This document shows, piece by piece, positions 1 through 11,669 of a stretch of DNA of 64,000 nt. The position numbers and the translations under genes were made by a program. The first letter of the stretch is position 1; every line of letters begins with the position of its first letter. The stretch covers positions 3,348,001 to 3,412,000 of the forward strand of contig JAACJK010000001.1 of assembly GCA_013368325.1 (NCBI GenBank), written 5' to 3'. The notes beneath the pieces were generated by a model. That model searched no databases. It was given only the letters and a program-made list of their open reading frames with translations, and was not told where the DNA came from. The DNA is from Ephemerocybe angulata (Eukaryota; Basidiomycota; Agaricomycetes; Agaricales; Psathyrellaceae).

Positions 1-441
1 ATAACGCATAATCCACATTCAGCTGTCTGTGTCATTGATCGGGATCAAGGGCGGGGTATGATACGTCGGGAGGACGGTGCGGAATTCGGGAAGTCGGGTG
101 TGTGTCGGGATCATAGCGGAGAATTCGGGAGGTCGGGATGCATCGGGGTTACAGGAGGGAATTAGGAAGGTCGGATGGAATAGAAATTACAATGGACGCT
201 CACCTTTCCCCCTTCTGCATGTCCACCACAGCCCCCGGTGCGAAGCACCCGTGTCGGGCACAGGCCACCGCCACGAGACCTGTGGAATCATACCCCTTCT
301 TAGCCTGATTCTTCTCCGCGATTGCACGGTGCTTATTACACATGGGCGCCTAATGTCACATTCAGTCATCCATTCGACTCATAAACGATTCCAAGTTAAA
401 ATAGAAATAATCAATAAACTTAGGAGATACTAGAAAAGAAG
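1..441. other. No gene seen; left edge of window
   Basis: No ORF here has recognisable content. Positions 50-180 carry loose repeats of a GAATTCGGGA(A/G)GTCGGG-like string. The stretch follows the truncated 3' end of the KDZ gene, so it is either unrelated flanking DNA or what replaced the lost C-terminal half. Confidence 0.5.
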
Positions 442-1982
442 TCAAATCTCATCCCAGCCTACCTCCTTATATTCCTTGGAGGATTTGACGTGCTGGCCAT
501 ATGCGGTCTTCTCAGTCATGAATGCCCTTCCTTCCGTGAGGTCCACCCCTTCTTCCGACCCCTGCTTGATGGGGTGGTTGAGAACGAAGTTTCCATCCGA
601 TACTAGGTAGCGGTTGTACTTCCACCTGTTAAATCAATTAGAAAGGTCTTTAAGCAAAGGACAGGCATGAAAAGTGGGGGACTTACATGGGGCCAATTAC
701 CTTCCAATTCTCCGGGAGATTGATGTCGGGCTGTGGGCATGTTGCGCAAAACAATGCAAGTTCCCCTTCTTGGGGCTCTCCGACGTCGGGCGAGACCCCA
801 AACCCATTTCGTTTGAGGTTCGTGAGATGGTTGAACTGCTGCCAGATCCTTCCAAGTTCGCGCTTCCGATCCTGCAAAGTAATTAGATAATATCCATGGT
901 ATGCAAGAAGTGATGCAGAACTTACCAGAGTTTCGGCGGGGAAACTGTAGTTAGTGAGCCTCCGCAGAATATCGGAGTAGCTGTCAGTCGCCATGTGCGT
1001 CTGGACTTTGAGCAGGTGGACGTGTTTCAGAACCTCAAAGGTGAAGACGGTTTTAACGGACTTGGAGGTTGTGGGGTAGAATGAGTGGCGGAGGCACTGA
1101 ACTTCGTCCGCTGGGGCATTCGGACAGAAGCATGAGAAGACGGGAAGGTGGTGATATCCATTTGTGTGGACGAAGGCAACAACGTCGCCCGACCCGATGA
1201 TCTTGTTCTTCGGGATGGCGCCATAGCTTGGATCGTCCGAGAAATCATCCACCTCGTTGATGTTCGTGCAACGAGCCTCCAGATCTTCTCGAGTCGCCTG
1301 GTATCGCGGGCAGGGTTGGGATCCATGGCCCAAGCAGATAATCGTCCCAACGTGCCAGAGCCAAGCCGGCACCCAATGACCAGCGGTCCACCGCTCGACC
1401 CGATGGAGCGGGTTGTCGCGATGGCCAACAAGGCAACACTCTCGACAAAGGCGAGGGGTGCCGACACATGTGAGGCATCGCCAGACAGTCGCACCTTTCA
1501 AGCATCTCTCGCAGTCAGAGGACCTCAGAGCCTCGGCTTCAATGATTTCGGCCAAGTAAAGTCCGACTTTGGACTCCTTCCATAACTTCATGTATTCGTG
1601 CGTTGTCTGTGGTGCATTGATTAGATAGTAAATTAAAATAAAATTAGACACTCACATTCCCTTGGCTAGTCTTTCCTGAATGTCTTGTAAACAGATCTTC
1701 CTTGTACTCTTGTTTCGCGGCTTCAGCGGCATTCTCGGCGCCCGAATCGTCCGATCCATAGTCGAAGCCACCAAGTTCTGGCTCCATCCTATGCTTATGG
1801 GGATTGTAGTCATCGGTCCTTGGTCGCTTTACCGCCACGTTCTTGGGACCCCTTGGTATGAGAGAGGAGAGTCGGGCTCGAGTAACGGGAACGAGTTTCA
1901 ACTTGTCGCCTCTTTTGGATGGTTGGACCACGAGATCAGAGACTTTGAAACCGCGGCGGTCGAAGGACTTTTTGGGAGGCAT
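442..1982 (-). CDS. KDZ-type transposase, N-terminal half with CxC2-like Cys cluster, 3'-truncated
   Basis: Four exons fit GT-AG borders and keep frame: 1982-1656, 1606-926, 871-687 and 625-442, giving 458 aa from ATG 1982 to TGA 442-444. Residues about 140-205 hold a Cys/His cluster (CERC, WRCLTC, LCREC, a histidine, then W..GHW and ICLGHG..PC). This is the layout known for the CxC2 cysteine cluster at the N-terminus of fungal KDZ (Kyakuja-Dileera-Zisupton) transposases. The next part (HHLPVFSCFCPNAP, FYPTTSKSVKTVFTF, LFCATCPQPDINLPENW, VSDGNF) matches the start of the KDZ core. Complete KDZ proteins are about 1000 aa; this one stops just after the DGNF motif, so the rest of the RNase H-fold catalytic core is missing and it should be inactive. 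It is divergent from the gene at 2250. Confidence 0.8.
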
Positions 1983-2100
1983 CTCGCAGGTACTGAGGAT
2001 AATGAGAGTGCTCACCTGGCCACCCAGAAGGTATATATACCTCTCAGTCTTCAGGATCGCCTTCATTCAAACAAATTTCCATCCATACCTACTCAACAAT

Positions 2101-2226
2101 TGCTCATTCTTACCCATCTCTAGTCAACCGCTTCTCATCCCATCCATCTCTACTCACCCGCTTCTCATCCTATCCATCTCTACTCAACCGCTTCTCATCC
2201 TATCCATCTCTACTCAACCGCTTCTC
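2101..2226. repeat. 30-bp tandem repeat in divergent promoter
   Basis: About 4.2 copies of a pyrimidine-rich 30-bp unit (CTTCTCATCC, (C/T)ATCCATCTC, TACTCA(A/C)CCG) lie in exact 30-base register. The array sits between the start codons of the KDZ gene (1982) and the gene at 2250, so it forms the 5' leader or promoter of the plus-strand gene. Confidence 0.85.
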
Positions 2227-2249
2227 CTCTTCTGATATCATACCCCCCG

Positions 2250-5200
2250 ATGTCCGACATTGATACCTCCGATACCCCGCCCAAGGCTGAGGATGAAAAG
2301 CCAAAGATTCTGGAGCCGCCTCCACCTGCGAAGCGTCTTGACGACAGATTCTCGGTGTATCAACTTGCGTACCTTGAGGAACGTCGAGACACTTACCGGG
2401 CTTCCACGGCGGATGAGCGTAAAGAGCTCTGCCAACATACCGCAGAGCACTTCATAGCGGAGATTGAGAAGACTGGTCGGGAGCTTGAAAAACCGGATCG
2501 GAGTGCAGTTGGCGAGGTTTGTTCAAGTTTGGGCGCTAATGTCGGAGTTCTAATTGGCGCTGATCGCTTTTTCCAGAACGTTAGAACTTGGTTTGCACAA
2601 CGTGGGCGGAGCCGCAACGATCCTCCTAGCTGGACTGTCCAATGGACTGCCCGACAATGCTTCTATCGAGAGAACATGGATTTATGTAAGGAGACTTGGA
2701 AGGAGCTCTACGAGGCAGCGATCGGTAGGCGCGCTACATCGGAGGAACTGGATGGGGATGAAGCGGACGACCGTGACGGTAGTCCCGATGCTGAAATCGA
2801 GTCGGATACCAAGAAAATCAAGCCATTCAACTTCTTTCAGGCAGCGATAACACAGGAGATGGGGAAATTGACGGATAAGCAGCGGGAAAAATATGAGAAA
2901 ATGGCGGTGGAGTGGAGAGAAAAGGGTCCCAACGCCGAAGAGAAGAAACGGTATGTTCTTGGGGTTAGCGCCTTTTCCTTCCAGAAGACTCACAGACGGC
3001 CAAGGCTCGCGGAGAAAGGTCTTCGTTCCTGGGTCCGACAATTCGCAAAGGACGTTTACAACCAGATGGGCGCTCGAATCGTCTTTCTTACCAGTCATGT
3101 TGATACCAAGGATGACCTGAACATAGGTGAGATATTCATTGTGCTTTCGGTAATGACTTGCTGACATCCGACTTACTTCAAAGTAACAATGGATTTTAAC
3201 TTTGAACTTGGAGGGGGTCGGGCGTTCAAGCCGACTATGCGAGCATGGTGGGATAAGGCCGATCCGGAAGGCGTCTACAATCGCTTTGTGCAAAAGGACA
3301 TGCCATTGCCCCCAGGAGAGGGCGGGGAAGATGAGGTGGAAGAGAAGTCGAACGATGTCATCCTTGAGCTCAACAAGTTCGGCGAACCCATTATTCCCAA
3401 CCCCGAAGTTGTACCAAACCGCTGGAAGCCTCATAAGTACTATGTCAAGGTCGTTCGTCTGATTGTGAAAGGGTTTTACGGTGAGTTAGAGTTTGTGATA
3501 CAGAAACGTAGACTAATGTCATGTCGCATCTATCTACAGCTAGGGCTAAAGGTCTACCTGTCAGCGATACAAAGGCGGGTCCACCCTGGGCCATGATCGC
3601 ACAGGACTTGTCTTCATTTGTGAAGGATGAATACCTTCCCGATGATTTCGGTCCATTTTTGGATCCCAACACTATGGGGGTAGATCGAAACCTACGACTG
3701 CTCAAGCACTGGCACCGTCGTCAAGAGGAAGGACTAATACCTTTTAGCTTCCACCAGTATCTCAGTGGGTCGTCCTTTGTGGAAAGCGAGCCGAGGCAGG
3801 TTCTATCCGACGCCTCAAGCTCGGAATCTGAGCCCAGTCCGCCGAAGCGCAGGAGAGCCCCGACCCGCACTAAAGCACAGGGTCCTGGAACCGTCAAAGA
3901 CAATCCTCCCCAGCCCAAAAAACCCAAACCCAAACCCGAACGAAAGCCTGCCACGAAGGTAACGTCGGACGTTGTCTCCGAGGCGGGAGACGCAACTGTG
4001 GAGTCGGGGATCGGGGACATCGCGTCAGGAAAGCGATCGGAGGCAGGAGGAGGTGGTCAGAGCGAGGAGGCGGGAGGAAGTGGTGGACCCAAACGCAAGC
4101 CAAAGCCAAAGCCACTGAAGCCAAAGCCAGTCACGAACGAAACGTCGGACGTTGTCTCCGAGGCGGGAGAGGCGACCACAGTCCCGTCGCAGCCGGTCAT
4201 AGGTGAAGCCGGATCGGGAGGACGTTCTCAGTCGGGAGGGTTTGGTCGGAGTGAGGAGTCGGGAGGAGGTGGTCGGAGTGAGGAGTCGGGAGGAGGTGGT
4301 CGGAGTGAGGAGTCGGGAGGAGGTGGTCGGAGTGAGGAGTCGGGAGGAGGTGGTGGGAGTGAGGAGTCGGGAGGAGGTGGTGGGACCAACAACGCATCGG
4401 GAGGACAGCCGCAGTCGGGAGGAGGTGGTCGGAGTGAGGAGTCGGGAGGAGGTGGTGGGACCAACAACACATCGGGAGGACAGCCGCAGTCGGGAGGAGG
4501 TGGTCGGAGTGAGGAGGCGGGCACAGTCGCGTCGCCGCCGAAGCCGGGCGCGGACGCGTCACAGTTGGAAGTCGGGGGTCAGAACAAGACCCCGGTCGCA
4601 TCACAGTTGGGAGAGGTGAAAGGGAAGGAGGCAGCGGGAGGACATCGCCGAGCGAACTCACCGTCAGAAAGAAAGGAAAGAGCAAGAGCGCGTCTACAGG
4701 GACGAACAGTCCTGAGCTCAGATGAAGAGGCCGAAGAAATAGAGATGGGCGAGGCTGAGAATCCCGGTATGTTTGCTACAATATATTCCAAAAGTCCAAT
4801 ATTTACCGACACTCAAACAGATCAATCTCAAGACCCTCCCAAGTCCCGTCAGGCGAGTGAGAGACGTCTTTCTCCCCCACCCACACCCACTGGAATGCTA
4901 GTCCAAGCTACATCCGCTCTCAATCTGACGGGCCCATCCAATGTTGCAAACCCAGGACCTTTTGACGGAGCAGCGCTACAAGCCATGCTTTCTTTCATCA
5001 AAGCAAATCCCCATCTCCTCACGACCCAAATTCCTCCTCCGGCTTCTGTAACCACCCCTGGGCCAAGCTCCAAAAAATCAGTAGAAGTCGATGGTCACAT
5101 TTCGGATGTGGAGATGGGCGAGGCTTCTGAGGGCGAAGGGACTGAGGACCCCGATTTCAGTGACGACGGCCGAAAGAAGAGATCAAAGCCGGTGGGAAGG

Positions 5201-5413
5201 GGCCGGGGGCGGGGTAAGGGGGGAAGAGGGGCGAGAGGGGGAACACACGCTGTCGCATCCGGGTCTAAGACGCGGAAACCCTCAAAAAGGGTGGGTCAGT
5301 CAAAGCGGTCGAAAGAAGACGAGATGCTGGAGAGAGTAACGGAAGAACATGGAATGGAAGGCAAGAGGCAGCGCAAGAAGTCCGCAAAAGCCTTGTTGCT
5401 TGAGAAACTGTAG
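2250..5413 (+). CDS. Large low-complexity protein of unknown function, with possible HMG-like segment
   Basis: Five exons fit: 2250-2950, 2996-3126, 3184-3480, 3540-4766 and 4821-5413. The frame is kept through introns of 45-59 bp. The N-terminal third has a charged helical segment (PFNFFQAAITQEMGKL, REKYEKMAVEWREKGP) that resembles the end of an HMG-type or similar DNA-binding fold; that is a weak inference. The middle (VYNRFVQKDMPLPP, EYLPDDFGPFLDP, LLKHWHRRQEEGLIPFSF) resembles, from memory, uncharacterised Agaricomycete proteins. The C-terminal half is disordered: KPKPKP stretches, a 9-residue GRSEESGGG repeat, acidic patches and a basic GRGRGKGGRG tail likely to bind nucleic acid. It is divergent from the KDZ gene and may be a passenger of that element. 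No function is assigned. Confidence 0.7.
4232..4520 (+). repeat. 27-bp coding minisatellite (GRSEESGGG)
   Basis: Within the preceding gene, a 27-bp unit (GGTCGGAGTGAGGAGTCGGG plus AGGAGGT) is repeated in frame about six times, with interspersed TNNASGGQPQ blocks. Copy-number change would stay in frame. Confidence 0.85.
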
Positions 5414-5666
5414 CCAAGATCGTGTATCTCGTATCATTTTCTATCAAATTTGCATTGTGACCGTTCTTGAAGCCATTCTCACAAAGGTGTTCTCTGCATG
5501 TGGACCGCAGGTAGGTCATTCTCACCATGAGGTTCTCCGCATGTGGCATGCAGTTAGAGCGGGGGTTCCCAAACCCCTGTTTCTCCTGTGCATATATCCG
5601 CGGTTACGCTATTTGGATTACTGCGTCAATCTACCATTCGCAAAGGACACCTCCCCGCTACCACCC

Positions 5667-6364
5667 ATGTCTTCCTCCATAGACGGCGCAAGCCAACAGT
5701 CCGCCTCCGATAAACTCACTCCTCAAACCGGCGCTCCCAATGATCTATCTGAGTCAGACGTCGTCCCCGACCCCGATGGTGGCATCACAGGCACCAACAC
5801 AGGCACCGACGCTGCCGATGCTTTACCCGAGTCAGACGTGACCACGGCTATGATGCAGGCACTGGAAGCGGACATGGCGAAGGTTAAACAGAGGCTCGCA
5901 TTGATGGGAGGCCTCTTGCAATATGTGGATGACACCGCAGCCTCCGTGCGGAGGTCTAACACAGAGGTCGTGGAAAAACTGGATTCATTCATGGACAGTC
6001 TCCCCCGCGCATCTGCTATTCCAGCTAGCCTCTATCCGACCGTTCCACCTATGGACTTGTCGAGCAAGGTTTTTCACGTTATAGTGAAGGGGCGTATCCC
6101 CGGTATCTACTCCAACGCGTAAGCACCCATGCCAACTAGACCACTTCATGAATTAACATACTACCGGTTTACAGAAGCTGGGTCGAGCAGCTTAATTCAA
6201 ACCTTGACGAAGCCTTGAAAGAGACGGTTGAGGTCCCCACTTTGGAAGAAGCTTGGGCGTTGTGGAAGGCTTCTCTCCCCTATGTCTGTATCACCGGCCG
6301 AGCCCCTGGAGATGAGCCTATCTATGGACCTTTGACATTCCACCTTCCCCACTCTGCATCTTGA
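5667..6364 (+). CDS. Small protein with RNase H1 N-terminal/viroplasmin-like domain
   Basis: Exons 5667-6118 and 6175-6364 join in frame (213 aa, TGA 6362-6364). The first half is acidic and low-complexity, followed by a short heptad-like stretch (MMQALEADMAKVKQRLALMG, NTEVVEKLDSFMDSL). The end reads VFHVIVKGRIPGIYSNASW, then about 20 residues, then LEEAWALW. This is the signature spacing of the small domain at the N-terminus of eukaryotic RNase H1 (also called the caulimovirus viroplasmin fold): hydrophobic strand, KGR.PGIY, W, then an EEA helix. In RNase H1 it binds RNA-DNA hybrid. Here no catalytic RNase H domain follows, so the protein would be a stand-alone hybrid- or dsRNA-binding module. 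This is inference from motif shape. Confidence 0.65.
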
Positions 6365-6681
6365 TTAAATGTACCTAAGCTATACTGTAGTAGCCCTGTT
6401 GTAGCAGCAAGGCGGCTCAGCGCCATTTCCCTCTTTGCGTCGGAATAGCACCTCAATTAGGATCTCCCGATCCCCCATGTGATTTAGACGCCCGCCCCTG
6501 TGCCGAACCCGATGCTGTGCTATGACGTAGATCGGCATCTTTCCGAAGCGCCCGCATTGTCGGCATCTTTCCGAAGCGCCATTTGCTCCTGAGAAGAAGA
6601 GAAGAAATACATGTGAAGGAAAAACTAGTATTGTACACATGGCAATGAGATAAAAGATGTGTCTAGACCCACAAGGAACGC
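6365..6681. other. Convergent intergenic spacer
   Basis: Tail-to-tail gap between the genes ending at 6364 (+) and 6682 (-). The only structure noted is a short direct repeat (GGCATCTTTCCGAAGCGCC at about 6532 and 6560). Confidence 0.6.
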
Positions 6682-9600
6682 TCAACCTCTCCACTGAGGG
6701 TTCTCTGGTAAGGTGCGTATAGGAGGCGGCCGATGTCCCGAAGCAGAGGCAGAGGTGCTCAAGTCGGTGAGGGTGGAGTTATCAGCGGACCAATTATGGC
6801 GAGGGGAAGGAGGATTAGAAGAACTCAAGCTCGTCAATGCAGAGGGAGCAGACCATTGGCCGGATGGATGATTCGAGCCGCCTCGATTTGTGACTGTATC
6901 AGGTTGTCCCAGGCCTACGGACGCTGAATTACCATGGTGAACAAGGCTCTCGTTGGCGCCTGTTGAAAGAAAGTGACGGTCGGGAGGCGGAGGTTGGATG
7001 GGCACGGTCTGTGGGTCGCCGACGAAGCCCAAGGGGATGTTATCCACTCCTGCTCCCGACCACCCATAACCAACGCTGCCTGTACTCAAAGGTCTGTTAT
7101 TCCCCCGGGACTGGCGGCTAAGGGGGGAGGGCCCAATGGAAATCGACTCCCGAAGTCGGCGGACGTCCTCCGCGCTCTTCTCAATCTGTAGGCCGATCTC
7201 CCGGTGGCGGATATCCACGCTGTTCCTCAAGGACCCCAATTCGCTCCGAAAGATTGACACCAGGTCGTGAGTTGCCCGACCGAGCTCCGCCTTCGCTCGC
7301 TCTTCTTGCCCGCGAAGAATGCTCTGGATGGATGACAACAGTTCTCGCTGATTTCCCTTCACACCTTCCAGTCCCGACGCCAACCCTTCCTCTAACTTTG
7401 TCTCCAGACTTCCAAGCTTCCCCAAAACCTCATCATCCCTGCGCAACCCGGCCAGCTCTCCCACCCGTCGCTCAAGATCTATCACCCTTCCATCCCCGCC
7501 ATTTACCCGACTTTCGAGGGCGCTCAGCCGATCTCCAAAAGCTGATGCAACCGCGGCATCAACCCTCAGATCCGCTACACCCTTCTCCGCATTGCTGAGC
7601 CTCTGAACCAAATCCACACTCTGATGTACCTGGCCGCTCAAATGATCAACCCGCATTCCCAACTCCCGGCCGCTCCTTTCCAGCAAGGCGACTGTGTTAT
7701 CCTGGGCCATTGGCGTTTTGGAGTCCCGCCGAATGACTCGAAGCTCCCCTTGAATATCTCTAACATCGATTTCGAGGTCGCGGTGATCTTGCGACAGCTG
7801 CGCTAGTGCCGCGGCCCGCCTGGTGGTATGTATGTGAGTATCCAATCGCGCCTACGTAATAAAGTGATCTCACTTTCACAGTCCTGGATGTTGACTCCTC
7901 ATCGTACGCTGGTGTCACCCGATCTATCTTCCCCGACCCCGACAAAGCGGAACGACCTCGAGATGGTCCAGTCGCTGACAGGGGAACCGGCCCGGGAATG
8001 TTCGCGCCCTTGATGAGGAGATTTTTAGCTTAATCCCAACTATGTATCATGTACATAGGTATGTACTCACCTGAGGCTTTCCCGACGAGCTCTTGGTTGA
8101 CTTGGTCCGATCTGACGGCTTGCTCCCGCTGCCACCAACAGATACAGAGAGTAACCCCGCCTCCGTATCAATGTCCATCGCCCGGTCGTCATCGGAAGTG
8201 ATAATGCTGTTGGACTTGATCGCCTTCTTCACCTTCCCCCCTCGCGGAGGCGTAATTTTGATCTTCACTTCCTCACTAGCACCGACCTTCAAGCCGCTTG
8301 AACCAGCCGAATCACCTCCCTGCTTCCTCTCTGGTGCGCCACTCCCTTTTCTGGATCCTCTCTTTGGTCCCCTCCCACCTGGCCTCCCTGTTCCCCTCCC
8401 CGATCCCGGACCCCCTGTTCCCCTCCCCGATCCCGACCCGCCTGACCGTGTCGCGGGGGGCACAAAACTGCACTTCTTCTTTTCAAAGGAGCACCAAAAA
8501 CATGCCTTTGGTTTGGGTGAGCGCGTTTTCATGCAGCACCGGCGCTCGTATTGAACGCAGCGGTCGCAGGGACGGCTGTAGGCAGCGTACTTCGCCACCT
8601 CCTCCAAGTCGATCTTCGGCCTCTTCATTTCCGTCTCCTCTTCGTTCTCAGACCCCGAATCCGTGCCTTGGTCTGGCGTCTTCCGCTTTGAGGATGTGGC
8701 TTTAGGCTTCTGGTTTGCTGGCCCCTCCCGGCCACTCTTACCGCCCTTCCCGCCCTTTGTTTGAGCGGGATCGAGGTCTTGACCCGTGTCCTCGCTCTCA
8801 CTGCCACTCCCACTCCCACTCTTCTCTTCATCATTCGAATCTTCGTCCTCGTCCACCCCTTCAGATCCCCCTCCCTCTTCCTCCTCGCTTCCCTCAACGT
8901 CTTCCTCCTTTTTGATATCCAGCTTTTCGCGTTGCTTCCCCACCTTCACGGCCTTCCTCATATCAGCCTCCCCATCACTTTCCATCTCTTGGATACCCTC
9001 CTCGCCGCCGCTGACCTCCATATACGCATCAACCTCCATTCCTACACCTTCAACCCAACCCTCAATCGCAACCACACCCCCGACCCTGCCAAGAACCACG
9101 CCAGCTGCTGCAGCCGCCCCGACAGACACTCCCCCGACCCCGCCAACACGCGCGCCGCCTACGCCTCCGACCCCGCCAGCAGGCCCAGCAGCCCCGATGG
9201 CCGTACCTCCGACCCCGCCAACACGCGCACCGCCTACGCCTCCGACCCCGCCAGCAGGCCCAGCAGCCCCGATGGCCGTACCTCCGACCCCGCCAACACG
9301 CGCACCGCCTACGCCTCCGACCCCGCCAGCTACCATGCTCGAGCTGCTGTCGCCGTGGTCTGAATGCCCTGGATCTCCTGCGATAGGTATACCTGTATGT
9401 ATGATAGTTTGAATAAAATCCTTTGGGACCTGGTTAATTAATGACGCACCGAAGGGTGCTTTCTTGAAGAGGATGAGATCAAGATGGTGCTCTTGGTTAG
9501 CCCAATCCTTCAACCACGCGTTGACTCGGCCGTCGGTGTGGATGAACGAATGGCGACCATGAGCAATGTAGCCATGGTAGATAGGTCTCTAGAAATGAAT

Positions 9601-9823
9601 TTTCAGTGAGTCTTTATGGGTCCCCAGTGTTGCTACTCACAGAGAGCACCATAAGCTTTTGATGCAATTCCACCAGGTCGTCCTTACCCTCCTCCCACTT
9701 TTCAGCGTCTCGCAAAAGATTGTTTAGAGCGACAATCTGGGCTTGGCAATGTTCGATGGTCGGAGGCGGCTTCTTCGATTTCTGCTGGTTAATATTATTT
9801 GCTGCGTTTGAGTTACTGGCCAT
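6682..9823 (-). CDS. Cys-cluster, Gly/Ala-repeat and coiled-coil protein of unknown function
   Basis: Four exons fit: 9823-9641, 9588-8071, 8008-7919 and 7851-6682, about 986 aa. The exon 3/4 border is the least certain; a GTGACA donor at 7918 with a TAG acceptor at 7852 keeps frame. Order of parts: an N-terminal helix; a 25-residue Gly/Val/Ala repeat (GGARVGGVGG..IGAAGPAG, plus-strand 9110-9340); long acidic Ser/Glu tracts; a basic Cys cluster, CDRCVQYERRCC then ACFWCSFEKKKCSF, of the paired C..C...C type seen in many basidiomycete proteins and reminiscent of Zn2Cys6; basic GSGRG tracts; then about 250 residues of coiled coil (LSQDHRDLEIDV, LSNAEKGVADL, LEEGLASGLEGV). This is compatible with a nuclear DNA-binding, self-associating protein. 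It could be a passenger of the KDZ element. Confidence 0.65.
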
Positions 9824-10296
9824 GTCGAGTACGGGTGTCGATATCTCAGTAGTGAGGAATGATCTTGGGGGAGACCGCGTTATCCAAACAGACTGCCTTC
9901 GAGTATATCCACTTCGATCTAGATGCTTTGATATTGCGGTGTTTCTAAGCTGGACCTTTTCGATAGGGCACATGTGCAGCATCGGGTGCACATGAATCTC
10001 AATGCCGCGTGTATTTTTTCCTCTCAATCGGGTGTTGGGTGGAACTTCGGAGCTCATTTCGGGTGTTGAGTGGGACTTCGGAGCTCATTTCGGGTGTTGA
10101 GTGGGACTTCAGAGCTCATTTCAGGTGCATCTCGAGCTGTACTTCCTCGCGACAGTCTACTAAATCTGGCATTCTTAGAACGCCATTGTGGCCTCTCCGA
10201 TCCGATCGATATAGGTCACAGAATAATGTATTTAAGTCTTCTACTTGCATACATTAGATCGTCGCGCTATAATCAGTGAATCTGTTTGACCTCGCA
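9824..10296. promoter_or_regulatory. Divergent promoter region with 31-bp triplicate
   Basis: Shared upstream region of the - gene (start 9823) and the + gene (start 10297). It carries three near-identical 31-bp units starting at 10029, 10060 and 10091 (CGGGTGTTGAGTGGGACTTC then GGAGCTCATTT). Confidence 0.65.
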
Positions 10297-11230
10297 ATGG
10301 CCACCAAGGTCAAGAGTTCGAAATCGATCGGGAAGCAAAAGCAAGGTCAGTGTCTCGCTGGGGTCTGCTATGCCCAAGGGAAAATATAGCTGACAGCCAC
10401 CTACTTTTATTTAGTCGACGTTGAAATGGGGTCTGCCGATGAGGGGGAAGCAGAGGGAATCGTTCCTCCTCCATCTCAGACTGGTGAGCTATATGTCCGT
10501 CAAATACGAGGTTGTTTAAGTGCTGATACACTGTATAGAGAGCAATTACGAGGTCACGGCCGACCTTGTCAATATGGTATGGGATTCCCCGGTCGCCCCG
10601 ACTGCGAATCGCAACCCTACCAAGACGTCCCCGATTGCTCTCCAGTCTCCTTTTCGTAACGATTCGAATCCACCCTCTAAGGACGACAAAGCCACGACTT
10701 CGCGTATCGGGGCTTCGTTTCCATCTGCGGATGTTCTCAATAAACAAATAGAAGGTCATCTCGCATCCCTCAGTGACAAGCTTCAGTCGCGTCTGGTGGT
10801 TACTGCTCAGCTGGACGAACTCATCGACCGGCACCACACAACTCACCGGAACCCCCTTCGATCCCAGGTACCTGCCCCCAAACCTCCCGATGCTCCGAAC
10901 GACGACGCTGCGAAGATCGGCGAGATGGCCTTCGAGCAGCTCACTACGCTGTACAGCGGCACAAACCCTGATTCAGCTCCAAGGTCGTCCGCCGCTCTCC
11001 TCGATGCTCATATGAGCAACCTGTTCTGGATGCAAAGTCGCCTCATCAACCACTACGAAAATCTAGTACGCTCTCGTGTTTTGGTTCAGAAGACCATCGA
11101 TGCCATCTACGTCGCGCTGTTTACTCAATCGAGGACGGTGGAGTTGGAGGACGTGTTTCGGGGAGAGGCTGGTGGCGCCGAGGTTCCATACGAGGGCGTT
11201 GTTGAGCGTCACAGTGAGGCCAACTCTTAA
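10297..11230 (+). CDS. Small helical protein of unknown function
   Basis: Exons 10297-10345, 10415-10483 and 10539-11230 give 269 aa in frame. After a short basic start (MATKVKSSKSIGKQKQ) and a low-complexity linker, the C-terminal 150 residues look helical (LNKQIEGHLASLSDKLQSRL, HMSNLFWMQSRLINHYENLV, QKTIDAIYVALFTQS). No catalytic or metal-binding motif is seen. It is the last gene of the 0.4-11.2 kb cluster. I do not recognise the family. Confidence 0.6.
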
Positions 11231-11494
11231 TCACTGTATTGGCTAGTGCAACGTTATAAAGCCTCATTGAAATTTAAATGTAATTTGAATGTACATTGTG
11301 GTTATAGTACATGAGGTCTCAATGTGGGGGAGTGAACGGGGACAGGCATTGTGCCATGCTGCAGGCGTGTAGAACGCCGGGCGTTACTCCCGCCATATGC
11401 CGCTGCGACACATAGGCGCCCCCCATTTACCGGATCAGTGCCCGGTCCACACTATTTCCGAAAGCGGGGCGCGAAGCAGACCGATTGGTCCGAT

Positions 11495-11669
11495 CGGCTG
11501 CTATTGCGGCCTAAATTGGCGGGCGCGCGGCTGTCCCATTCCGTGCGGCTGCTATTGCGCCCTAAATTGGCGGGCGCGCGGCTGTCCCATTCCGCGCGGC
11601 TGCTATTGCGCCCTAAATTGGCGGGCGCGCGGCTGTCCCATTCCGCGCGGCTGCTATTGCGCCCTAAAT
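11495..11669. repeat. 51-bp GC-rich tandem repeat
   Basis: Three full copies, starting at 11495, 11546 and 11597, and a partial fourth from 11648 of a 51-bp unit beginning CGGCTGCTATTGCGCCCTAA. The array ends one base before the palindrome at 11670. The stretch 11231-11494 shows no gene. Confidence 0.9.

Noticed and set aside
4197..4685. Long minus-strand Pro/His-rich frames opposite the GRSEESGGG repeat
   Set aside because: They are the complement of a 27-bp coding repeat; composition and periodicity explain them.
7854..7874. 22-bp intron (GTGAGATCAC...GTAG) near 7870 in the coiled-coil gene
   Set aside because: Too short for splicing; a donor at 7918 gives a 67-bp intron to the same acceptor and keeps frame.
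8761..9412. Plus-strand Pro/Ser/Thr-rich frames around 8.8-9.4 kb
   Set aside because: Complement of the Gly/Ala repeat and acidic tracts of the minus-strand gene; splice signals and domain content are on the minus strand.
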